From the NCBI GenBank assembly GCA_963693365.1, contig CAVNZM010000002.1, positions 10,292,001 to 10,356,000 on the forward strand: 64,000 bases of DNA, written 5' to 3'. Below, in pieces: positions 53,823 to 64,000 of the stretch. Origin of the DNA: Amoebidium appalachense. Lineage: Eukaryota; Ichthyosporea. The notes under the pieces were generated by a model that saw only the letters and a program-made list of their open reading frames with translations, was not told the origin of the DNA and ran no database searches. Both the position numbers and the translations under genes were made by a program. The first letter of the stretch is position 1. Every line of letters begins with the position of its first letter.

Positions 53823-55235
53823 GACATACTGCCGAGAAGGTTGCTGGCTAATTGCCCCGGAATGAATGACATCTCGTGTCGTGTGGTAGAGAGCGAGAAG
53901 CTTTTTATATGTGAAAGTACTATACTTATTTTTACACCCCGATTGTATGTTTAACGCACTCTTTGCAAGACCCAACTGACAGTTCACAAGCAACATCACA
54001 TGTGTGCACATACACAGCGCAACTCTCTGGCATGTTCTGCCTGTCACACATGCCCGAATGAATCCTCAAGTTAGTCAGTCGCCTTTAGGATTGTGATTTT
54101 TCTTTCCGAATACACTCGCGTCAAGTCTTGGTGCACAAAAGCTGTCGAATAACTTTAAGACCGCATGAGGGCTCGGTGTCCCAGCGGCACCCAATAAATG
54201 CACATGTCATGCAGCAATGTTACGAATTCAACTTGAGTCGCAACGCTTTAATATTGAACCTTATCCTGTGATATAATATCTATACCTGAAAAGTCGGAGA
54301 ACTATACCCCCCTCCCCCCCACCTTCTTTTAGATTTCGATGTGTACGGATCTCCTGCAGGCCCTCAATTATGGCTTTTAGGCCTACTTGTTGCGTGCAAT
54401 TGTTCTACACAAAAGCTGTTTAGCTGAAGAAGTATAAGTGCAAAGAGAGTTAGAGAGTTTCTGTGTGTGTGACTGTGTGTGTGTGAATGTGCACGTGCCT
54501 CTTCTTGCTGACACCAACGTGGTGCGCAGTTGTGATTCCAGTAGTTCTCTGGAGCAGTGTCCGTGGCCGTGGGCATTTGTCGGTGCTAGATGTGGGTCCC
54601 CCCCCCCCCCCCCCCCCCCCCCCGTCCTGGGCCTCATTTTCAAATGAACACAAGAGGTCCTAACAATACCGCACACACTTGCACAAACAGACCTAGACCC
54701 GCGGTGACCCACAAAAACCACACACCGTCATCACCGTGACTGCACAAATCCGTAAGCGTGCTCACGACTAGTTCTCAAACTCAGACCAGGAGCCCCACCA
54801 CACCCAAGACCTAATCAGAACAGTTATGCAGGAACTTTCTTTTTTGGCAGGTGCTATTGCAGCTGCAACAGCCTGCAAACTCAGCGATGTTTACGGAGAA
54901 CCCTCCCCCCCCTCCCCCCCTCCCCCCCCCCCCCCCCCCCCCATCCCTTCTCATATAGGCCTCCCAAACACGCACACGCAAGGAGCACACGCGCACACGC
55001 GCACACGCTCACACAGTACACGCACGCACGCGTGCGCGCAGTATTTGTACATCCAACATAAAGGAAAAGAAGAAAAAGATCAATGAAACTCAAGCTAGCT
55101 CGTGCACAGCATACGCAACAAAGGTTACGGGCATTGAAGGAAAAGTGCTCGTGTGTGATTGTGCGTGTGGGTGAGATGTATGGGTGGTATGTGCCCCGTA
55201 GCAGGTTAGGCCTTGGGAAAATCCGGTGGGGAGGG

Positions 55236-55285
<50 letters not shown>

Positions 55286-55614
55286 CTGTTTAGATATAGC
55301 TCCGGGTCTACTTCTGCGAGCATGCATGCTTGGGTATCACTTGACTCGTTCTTGCTCAAAGCATATATTACGTAGAAACTCACACTGCCATCCTCCATCC
55401 TTTTTCGTGTGTTGCCCTATTAAAGACATTAAGCGGTTTGTGCTGCAGTGTTTTTTGCACGGAAACTCAATATTTTTATCATACGAAGTTACATCCTGTT
55501 ATCATTCTTCTGGTGTTCAGTGATCTAGATAAACTACAAAATACATACTGTTTTTCTCCTAGAATCCAACAGCTTAATAAAGCCGGACTTCTTAGTGTCT
55601 CTGATTACGTCAGT
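53823..55614. other. Intergenic DNA
   Basis: 53823-54595 and 54640-54900 are unique. C runs lie at 54598-54623 and 54903-54942, a CG/CA alternating tract at 54970-55040, and a 46-bp G run at 55240-55285. No gene is supported. Confidence 0.55.
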
Positions 55615-56533
55615 CTACTTGGCACCTGCAGGCGGGGCGGCAAAGAGGGCTGCATATTGCTTCTTGAGCTCGGGGGTATGGTTCTCCGGTGGAATGATTT
55701 GGTCAAGCCCGATCTTCAGAACTCGGATCTTTCGGTTCTGCTCGTTAATCTGTGGGAATACAACGGCATATGATTTGTAAGCACTATTATTTACGAAAAT
55801 GAATGCTCTTGGCTCCCTGGGAAATGCGATGATTTTGGCTACAAAACACGACAGAGAAGTTGTAAGAGATCCCTGATCGTGAGAGTTACGATAAGCGAGT
55901 TCCAAAGAACGAAAAAATACGTCTACAAAACCACAAAGTACACTGAACAAACCGTGCCTCGAGAGTCGTGCACCGTGCATTCTGAGTTACGATACCCACC
56001 TGGTAGTCAAGCTCCCTCATGGCCTCCGGAGAGCCCTTCTCCGGGTTTTTGATGTATGTGTCCAGCAGTCGTTGCAACCCATCTCGTACTTTCACCTCCC
56101 CCTTTGCCCCGTCGTGCATCTCCTGCCACTTCTTCAGATCCTTCTTTGAGACCTCACCGTCCTTTTTAAACAAAGAGAAAACCTTGTCTACTGCAGCCGG
56201 CTTCTTCTTCTTTTCCTCAGTCGGTGGGCTGTTAGCCGCCGGTGGTTCTGCCGTTTCTGTGTGGGGGTTGGCGTATGGCGAAACGAACTTCTTTGCGCTC
56301 TTTCCGTTATCCTTCTTCTCCTTCTCTTCCAACGCGTTCACAGCGTCCAAATCAAGATCGAGCCCCGAAAGATCTATGCCGAGTTTGCTAAGATCTGTGC
56401 TGTTTAGGAAGTTAGCAATCTCTCTGTCGGCATTTGCGAGGTCGTCCTTCGTCTGGTCTTGCAGTTCGTTCAGCTGACGAAGATCTGTCCCTAGCCCGGC
56501 TTCGATGGAAGCTATAGTGGATAAACCTGCCAT
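55615..56533 (-). CDS. Coiled-coil protein with CIP4/TOCA-type HR1 (Rho/Cdc42-binding) domain
   Basis: Two exons, 56533-56000 and 55749-55615, join in phase 0 to 222 residues. An N-terminal helix (about 8-45) is followed by a Leu/Asp segment and a Lys/Pro-rich linker. The C-terminal part (about 131-196) matches the HR1 antiparallel coiled coil of CIP4, FBP17 and TOCA1: VRDGLQRLLDTYIKNPEKGS followed by PEAMRELDYQINEQNRKIRV, with the characteristic Y.KNP..G.P turn. In those proteins HR1 binds GTP-loaded Cdc42-type GTPases. There is no F-BAR before it and no SH3 after it, so membrane bending is not implied; it could be a GTPase adaptor. The whole-protein family is unknown to me. The start at 56533 is the first Met, with a plausible leader upstream. 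Divergent from the GH130-like gene. Confidence 0.75.
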
Positions 56534-57438
56534 TTTTGCACGGGTTTATACAGTTGTGCAGGCCAAAACGACTTCTGTGTATTTTTTTTAGCTCTTGAAA
56601 ATGACCTTGTGGTTTTTTTGTACTTGTATCTCAGAGCCTATTATTATCAGGCTCGGGCCTAGAGAAAATAGCTCAGGAAAGACAGCATGTGTATGTGTGT
56701 GTGTTCGGATGCTTTAGCGAAATACGAGAATGCTTCAATAAACCCAAGGCACAAGGAGTGTATAATGGCAATATTCTATAAGAGGAAATAAAGCTAAATT
56801 AGCATAAAGAGGAAAAGTATCTACACGAGAGTTATTTTCTGTCTGTTTTCTTTTCGTTTGATCTTTTCGTTTCTCGTTTCTCTCTGTTGAGCGGCTTCGG
56901 TTTGCAGTCATGGTAGATAAATTCAGGTTAGCCAATCAGGTGTGTCTGGTACTACGGCATTTAGAGCTGTAGCCCCTGCTACACTCTAGTTCAATCGTTT
57001 ACCGTGTTTTAAAAGAATAGTATTTTAATGCAAACGTTAAACAAACTACTACGAACAATATCACGCTTTAGCATTTCTCAAAATCTGAATGTACTTAGTG
57101 ATTGGACACCTGCGCACCAGCGGGGATCTTTGAAAAACTTTTCTCCCCAGGGCCCGGAAAACTAGATTTCGAGCTCGAGTGAATGGAAGGGTTCACTGCA
57201 TGGAAGGATGGAAGGATTCGGAAGGATGGAAGGATTCATGGGGAAGGGGGAGGGAGCAAAGCTGTGAATTTCTCTATTGCTAGCAATAATTTTTATATAT
57301 AGTTTTAACAACACTAATGAGTGTACGGAAGGTGTTTTTCGTCGGGTAGCTGTGTCCATTTTACGATCCTGAATTCTTGCATCAATAATCGTCGTAGCTC
57401 CAGGATTTCTTGTGCGCCACGTACGGCTGTGATCTAAA
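56534..57438. promoter_or_regulatory. Divergent promoter region (HR1 gene / GH130-like gene)
   Basis: 905 bp with no C/G runs or CA repeats, an exception in this window. A TATATATAG-like motif lies near 57293-57301, about 140 bp upstream of the plus-strand start. A triplicated 'ggaagga(t)tggaagg' block occurs at 57184-57238. Regulation is inferred from arrangement. Confidence 0.45.
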
Positions 57439-57959
57439 ATGGGGTTCAAAGAGAGGAAAAAGGGGAAGACGGTCGTCAAAAAAGACGGGGACCCGGTGAA
57501 ACCAAAGCCTTTGACCAGGGCTGGTGGGAACAGTACTGGCCGTACGGTGTTTATGGCCGTGGCTGGGTTGCTGCTTGCAGCTGGGTGGAAGTATCACCTG
57601 GACCAGGTAAGAAATACATACGCTGGATGTAACGGTCATGATTAATTAAATTTCTTTGGGTTTCTGGAAGCAAATTAATGATTGATTTTCATGCTTATAG
57701 ATGTAACAATGAGCTGTCTGTTTGCATATAGTTTCCCGGTGTAGTATTCTGCAATGGTCTCTCACTCTCTCTCCCCCTCCCTCCCTCCCCCCCCCCCCCC
57801 CTCCCTCTCTCTCTCTCTCTCTTCCCCCCCCCCCCCCCCCCCCCGCCCTTTGCGTGTGTTTCGCTCTTTCTACCTAACTTGCGCTTCCGCTATCCACCTC
57901 CCCCCCCCCCCCCCCCCCCCCCTCTCACCATCTCCGCCCGCACATACATGCAGACACTC

Positions 57960-57996
<37 letters not shown>

Positions 57997-59142
57997 TCTT
58001 CACCCACCCATCCAACCGGGCGCTTGCCCAGCCCCGTCGCCCTTAAGCCCCTACTGCACAACTACACACATACCCACCACCCCCCCCCCCCCCCCCCTCC
58101 CTCCCCTCTCCCCTTCCAACCCCGGCATTTGGCTAATCCCGTGATCGAACTATCAGCCAAAACTACCACTTTTTCACGTCCCTTTGCCTCCTACCTTTGT
58201 GTCAGCAAATTAGAGATATTCCTAACCTTCCTCCTCCCCTCCCCCCTCCCCCCCCCCCCCCCCCCCCCCCGCCTCCTCTCTTGCCCCCGCCCCAAACCAC
58301 CATTATCTTCCCTTTCCCTTTTTTCACCTCCGTTCTTTCGTTTGCAGAAAGATAATGTAGTTGCCATCGTGCTCCCACTATCACAAGACCATCGTGAGTA
58401 CCCCACCTACCTCGAGGGAGAGGAGGAGTGGGAGACACTGTGGAATGAACCCCTTAAAAGGGTCACGGAGCCGTCTTACCACTTGCCCTTTGACAGCGTA
58501 CTGCCTGACGGATATCGGGTGAGTGTTTTGGGCTTGGCTACAGTGTGTATGTGTGTATGTTTGGGTGGGTGGGTAGGGAGGGAGGTGGGTGGGTGTTTTT
58601 TTTGGGGGGGAGGGGAGGCGGGAGAGGGGAGGGAGGGAGGGGGGATGGGGGCATGTGGGTGTAATTATTGGGTGTTTTTTCTTTTTGTGTGTGTGTCTTT
58701 TATTTTTTTCGTGTATGTATATGTGTGTTTTGGGGGGGAGGGGAAGGGGAGGGGGGGAGAGGGGGGGGGGGGGGGGGGGGGAGGGGGGGAGGCTGTCAAA
58801 GATTTTCTGCAGGTTCGCACCAGCTTGCTTGAGTCTCCAATGTTGGATGTGTGTAATCCAGTTGATACTTCTTTATGCTTGACTTGAACGCTTTTTGCGT
58901 ATAAAATTCGGAGAAAATGGTTAAAATAATTATGTCACAGTTTAAGACACAAAAAAATGCCGGGAGAGCCATTCAGTGTTAGATAGGTGTTAAGGTGGAG
59001 CTGGCTCAAGGGTCTAGCCGACCGTAGATAATAGGCAAGAAAGTGAGAAAGATCTGGGAAAATTATGGTTTTTCGGTTATTCTTATTCCTTCTTTATGAC
59101 CAATGGCTTGTGAATATGAGTTTGGGTTTTGGAGCTTGGGGC

Positions 59143-59191
<49 letters not shown>

Positions 59192-59648
59192 CGCGACTGT
59201 TTGTGTGTATTTGAATGTGTGCTTGTGTGTGTGTGTGCGTGCGCGCACATGTGTGTGTGTGTTTGTGTGTGTGTGTGTCTGCCGCGCGCTTGCCTATCTG
59301 CCTGCTCGCCTGTGTGCCTTTGTGCGCATGTGTATGGTTGTTTGTGTGTGGTGTGTGGGCCCCTTGACTGAAAGAGTATGCAGGGAAGAGATAGTGGGGG
59401 GAGGGGGGGGAGCGGATGTTATGGCCCTTAACATATCTTGGAGACCAATCAAGCAACCTGTGGCTCTGCTGTCCACCATTTGCATTTTGTTTTTCCCCAA
59501 TTGTTTTCCTTACGATTTGCAGGCACAGGAATTTACTATTATTGCTTTTTTTGATCCCCCCCCCCCCCCCTCCCCACCCCCCCATCTTTTTCCGATGATT
59601 TGGTAAAAGATGGCATTATGGAAGTGAACAGAATACTAACCCCCCCCC

Positions 59649-59679
<31 letters not shown>

Positions 59680-59841
59680 ACACACACCGTCACACGACTC
59701 CCACCCTTCGCCACTATGTACACGCACACCTCGCATATACACACACACACGAACACAAATCCAAGTTTACCGAACACCGACACATATGCACCCACCCTCA
59801 CTCTCCACCTCTATCGCTTCGCCCCTACCCTCCGTTCTTCG

Positions 59842-59880
<39 letters not shown>

Positions 59881-61123
59881 CCTCCCCCCTCCCCCCCCCC
59901 CCTCTCTCTTTCTCTCCCCTCCCCATCCCCCCCCCCCCCCCTCCCCCCCGGTTCCCTCTTTCCCTTCCTCCCCCCCCCCCCCCCCCCCCCCCCCTTCCCC
60001 CCCCCCCCTCCCTTTCATACCTTCACATGCACAGGCATACAACCCGACAGTTGTTCAGTGGGGGGACACGTACGTGTTTGGTGCCCGTGTAAGCAACTGG
60101 AGTCTATGTGATTACAGGGGGGGGAGGCCCTACAACGACTATGACCAGTATGACTCATATGTTGCCCTGTGGCACGTAGATGCACAGTTCAGAGAGATAC
60201 AGACCCCGTTTATGTGGATGGTACGCCAACCAACCCCCCCCCCCAAAAAAAAAAAAAAAGAAAGAAAGAAAGAAAGAAAGAAAGGAAAGAAAAAAATGGA
60301 AAAAGAAAGAAAAGAATACTCTGCTGTTTTTGTGTGTGCTCTTTTAAGCCAAATCTACAATGAGCCCCCCTCCCCCCCCTCCCCCTTCCCCCCCCCCTCC
60401 CCTCCCCCCCCCCCCCCCCTCCCCCCCTCCCATAACATACTGTTTTTTGTGTGCGCTCTTCTAAGCAAATGTTGCAATGATCCCCCCCCCCCCCCCCCCC
60501 CCCCTCCCTCCCCCCTCCCCTCCTCCCCACGAAAGGGGACTTTCTAGATTTGAGAGTCCCCCAGCCCCTTCTCCGGAGGAAACCTTCCCCCCTCCCCCCC
60601 CCCCCCCCCCTTCTCCTTCTCTCTCCCCCTCCTCATCCCACGCCCCCCACCCCCTTCTCCCATCCCCCCCCCCCCCTCCCCCCCCCTCCCCCCCGTGCAG
60701 CAAATGTTGCCCTCGTACCACGTTGGTGTTTGGGGGCTGCTCTATGTGCTTCATGTTGTTGCCATTCGCTGTCAGTATCCCAAGCTGTGTGCCGCTCTCA
60801 CCCCCCCCCCCCCCCCCCCCCCCCGGACCCGCCCGATTGTACAGAACAACACAAATGCGAGATCCCACACACACGTGCACACATTCGCATATTATGCCTG
60901 CTAGCAAACACACACACACTCACACACACATCCATCCCCCCCACACACATACTTGCACACCCCGCCAAACCCGCCCTCCCTCCCCCTCCCTCCCCCCTAC
61001 CCCCCTCCGTTTCTCCCCTCCCCTCCCCCCCCTCGTTCCCCTTCCAGTACCCCCCTTCTCCCCCCCCCCCCCCCCTCCCTTACCTCCCCCCCCCCCCTCC
61101 CTTACCCCCCCTTCTCCCCCCCC

Positions 61124-61154
<31 letters not shown>

Positions 61155-61472
61155 ACAGATTGAAGACAAGCTACGTCAGCGCCTGCGCACAGCCTTCTAC
61201 GAGATCTTCCGTGTGGGGGTGGAGGATGTACGGCTGGTGGAACACAACGGCACTCTGCTTGGTCTGGGCACGTATGGGCTCAGAGGGGAGGGCCCAAGGC
61301 CTACAAAGCTTACAGGTATAATTTGTGTGTATGTGTGTGTGTGTGGGGGGGGGGGGGGGGGGGGGGGGGGGAGGGAAGGGAGGGGGGAGAGGGGAGGGGA
61401 AGGGGATGGGTTTTAATGTTTGTGTGGGTGGGTGGTGGGTGGGTGAGTGTGGTGGTGATGATGGTGGGGGGT

Positions 61473-61507
<35 letters not shown>

Positions 61508-63620
61508 GGGTGGTAGATGTATGGGTGTGGGTGCGGGTAGGTGTGTGTGTATTGAGGGGGAGGGGGGGGGATGCGTGGGTGGGTGGGTGTTTGTGTGTGT
61601 GGGCATGGGCGTGTGCGTGTGCGTGTGCGTGTGCGTGCGCTTGCGCGTGCGCGTGCGTGTGCGTATGTTTGTGTGTGTGTATGTGTGTGTGTGTGTATGT
61701 TTGTGTATGTTTGTGTATGTGTGTGTGTGCGTGCGTGGGCGTGGGCGTGCCTGTGCATTTTTGTTGGCTCTCAAATGGGTGCATGCACGGGTGCAAATCG
61801 GACGTGCATGCTTGTGTGCCCATGAGTACACATGTGTGTATGTCTTGTGGGCACCTATTTGCCGATCTATGTGTGTTACAACACGTTTATTCGTCCCTGT
61901 GTTCACGCGAAGCCAAATAGATATCTACATACACTCCTCTACGCTGGAAGCCTTATTCCTCCTCCCCCCTCCCCTCCCCTCCCCCCTCCCCCCCCCCCCT
62001 CCCACCTCCCACCGCCCCGTTCTTCTCCATTCTCCTGCTTTTTTCTGCCTATACCCTCCCCCCCCCCAACCACAACCACCACCACCACGACCATCACCAT
62101 CCTAAATAAAGAAACCTCACCTTTAGCCAAGCGCACTCCCATTGGTGCATCTGTCCATAGAATCAGCATTTTAATTTAAAAACAAATTTATTATAACATT
62201 TAAATGCTAAAATACTCTTTTTTCACAGGGGAGATGGTATCCATGTTCCGCATGGCCGCACTCAAGCTCCCAACCATCAAGAGTCAACCCCCCTCCCACC
62301 TTCTCAATTCCACCCGTCGCCTCGCCTCTTCCTCCTTCGTGCCCCTGAAACTGGGCACCGAGTCACGTGACCAGCAGCAGAAAAACTGGGTGCCTTTTGT
62401 GGAAGGCGGAGGCGGGAGCGGAAGCGGCCGGCTGCTTCTGGAGCATTCCATACAGCCACACGTGGTGCTGAGCGTAGACTTGAAGACGGGCGAGTGTACG
62501 GAAATTGCTAGGTGTGGTTTTATAATTCCTCCCCACTCTGTCTCTCCTCTATTCCGGATCCACCTCTTCCCTTTCCTTCCCCCCCCGCCGCCCCCCTCCA
62601 CGCCTGCAAGAACACGCACTCGCACACACGCTTGCACGTACACACAGCGCCTGCCCATGCACACCCACACACAACCACCCTCCCCCCCTCCCCCCTTCCC
62701 CCCCCCTCCCCTCTCACACACACGCACGTGAGCGCGCGCACACACACACATATACGCGCACGCACACATACGTGTGTGCACACACGGGCACACGCCCGCA
62801 CACACCCCAGCACACACATACAAACACACACACCTCCGCGCGTTCACTCACACACATGTACATGCGCACACGCACACGCGCTTTGCATGTGTGCGCACGC
62901 ACACGCACACACGCATGAACACACACGCGCGCACACACAAGGGGAAACAGAAGGGATAGAGGACAGCAGAATACGAGCATGTGCATATGTTTGTTTGTTT
63001 GTGTGGTGGAGGTGATGGTTGTGGCGGGTGGGTGGGTAGGTGAGGGTGGGGGGGATGGGGGGGGGATATACCAAGGGAGAAGGGGAAGTGCCACATGTTT
63101 AACACCAACACGCTAGTTCACATGAATACCCACATACCCCTTCTAACCCTAATACCCCAATGACGTAAATTTCTGTTGCACGAGCTCTGATTTGCATAAT
63201 CCTATCTTTAACAGAACCGACAACCCGATTCTGTATAAGTTCGGCTCCAACCTTCCTTTAAGGGGCGGTGCGGGTAGCATACGCCTACCGGAGCAATACG
63301 GGGACCTATACTTAGGCATCGCCCACACATCACGACCACCACGAATATACACACACTTCCTTTACACCTTTAAGGCAGGGCCCCCCTATGACATTGTCGG
63401 TGTGAGCGGGGAGTTTTGCTTGGGTAGAAAAGAAACGAAAACGGGCGGTGGTGGGGTCGTTAAAGACGGAAGGTGCGAAACTGTGCAGTTTGTGTCTGGG
63501 ATGGCTCTGAGAAAGGAAGGGGGCAAATGGAATCTGTTGGTAACATATGGGGTTAACGATTGCGATGCGAGGGTTATGGCGCTAGATTTGGATACGGTTA
63601 TGGGATGGGTTAGGAAATAG
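57439..63620 (+). CDS. Type II membrane GH130-like beta-propeller glycan enzyme
   Basis: Six exons, 57439-57606, 58348-58518, 60035-60220, 61159-61315, 62229-62511 and 63215-63620, close in phase to 456 residues. A basic cytosolic start (1-35) and one membrane segment (about 36-50, [15 protein letters not shown]) predict a type II Golgi/ER enzyme with a lumenal catalytic domain. Blade motifs include [25 protein letters not shown] (195-201, the G.ED.R motif typical of GH130-like propellers), [30 protein letters not shown], then [28 protein letters not shown] and [20 protein letters not shown]. Related bacterial enzymes are beta-mannoside phosphorylases, and eukaryotic and viral relatives of this divergent group are uncharacterised. 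Phosphorylase, transferase or hydrolase activity cannot be decided here. Exon 6 is large and intron-free. The Gly/Ser stretch near 287-294 may be a flexible loop. Confidence 0.85.
57770..58347. repeat. C and CT tracts in intron 1 of the GH130-like gene
   Basis: CT/C-rich runs at 57762-57844, C runs at 57899-57922, 57962-57994, 58079-58097 and 58248-58270. One long frame across them encodes mostly proline. Confidence 0.85.
58519..60034. other. Intron 2 of the GH130-like gene
   Basis: G-rich DNA at 58600-58800, (GT)n and CG/GT alternation at 59143-59280, C runs at 59557-59582 and 59641-59665 with (AC)n to 59688, (CT)n at 59850-59880, and C-rich DNA up to 60010. No additional exon fits: exons 2 and 3 join directly in phase 0. 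Confidence 0.75.
60221..61158. repeat. Intron 3 of the GH130-like gene, with a ~118-bp tandem duplication
   Basis: C and A runs with (AAAG)n at 60233-60310. The block 'ctgttttt.tgtgtg.gctcttttaag' at 60322 is repeated at 60441, each copy followed by poly-C, a partial tandem duplication. C runs follow near 60480-60504, 60595-60611 and 60805-60824. C-rich DNA ends in (AC)n (61141-61156) running into the exon-4 acceptor. Confidence 0.85.
61316..62228. repeat. GT/poly-G intron 4 of the GH130-like gene
   Basis: GT then a G run at 61346-61370, a G run at about 61466-61506, and GT/GC alternation with TGTGCG and TATGTT variants at 61590-61740. C-rich DNA spans 61963-62060. AT-rich DNA, unusual here, precedes the exon-5 acceptor (62160-62220). 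Confidence 0.85.
62512..63214. repeat. CA/CG alternating tract in intron 5 of the GH130-like gene
   Basis: C-rich DNA at 62578-62600 and 62681-62715, then irregular CA/CG/TG alternating purine-pyrimidine DNA at 62716-62940. The remainder is unique. Confidence 0.8.

Positions 63621-64000
<380 letters not shown>

Noticed and set aside
58814-58887. Candidate exon after CTGCAG at 58807-58812
   Set aside because: Runs to a stop within 25 codons and would interrupt the clean exon 2-3 join.
60701-60904. Candidate exon after a GTGCAG acceptor in the GH130-like gene
   Set aside because: No good donor follows, and exons 3 and 4 already join in phase 0 with continuous propeller sequence.

Overview
This 64 kb window is nuclear DNA from a eukaryote with intron-rich genes. 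The gene set points to an opisthokont, most likely a unicellular relative of animals. The reasons are a DBHS-type (NONO/SFPQ/PSPC1) RNA-binding protein, a CIP4/TOCA-like HR1 protein, a TMED2-type p24 cargo receptor, a fungal-style Zn2Cys6+PAS regulator, and a nuclear fossil of mitochondrial cox2 that reads TGA as tryptophan. The species is not determined. No prokaryotic operons, CRISPR arrays or rRNA genes were seen.

Most of the DNA is non-coding and very simple in sequence: long poly-C/poly-G runs, (CA)n/(GT)n, (CT)n/(GA)n and (CCCT)n. These fill introns as well as intergenic DNA, and many introns begin or end directly in such a tract.

Layout: 1-12.9 kb is repeat-rich, with four diverged copies of a ~140-bp dispersed repeat, a palindromic 'TTCTGC/GCAGAA' array, a pair of inverted ~1.1-kb arms around 3.56-4.7 and 7.06-8.16 kb, and one AT-rich unidentified ORF between the arms. 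From 12.9 to 17.5 kb (minus strand) lies a four-exon ERT1/AcuK-like transcription factor gene. From 17.5 to 21.4 kb is simple-sequence DNA with the cox2 fossil. From 21.4 to 22.4 kb (plus) is a two-exon antibiotic-biosynthesis-monooxygenase-like gene. From 24.4 to 29.3 kb (minus) is TMED2/p24. From 30.1 to 42.85 kb (plus) is a 15-exon DBHS gene, divergent from TMED. From 42.9 to 49.6 kb is intergenic DNA with a recent 355-bp tandem duplication and a foldback element. From 49.6 to 50.5 kb (minus) is a tentative 68-residue gene, divergent from a four-exon acidic-protein gene (50.9-53.8 kb, plus). From 55.6 to 56.5 kb (minus) is the HR1 protein gene, divergent from a six-exon type II membrane GH130-like beta-propeller enzyme gene (57.4-63.6 kb, plus).

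The genes do not form a pathway. They are ordinary housekeeping-type loci (secretion, nuclear RNA binding, transcription, cytoskeletal signalling, glycan metabolism), often in divergent pairs. The exon models below were built by matching splice-site phase and family similarity by eye. All interior junctions of the named genes close in frame.
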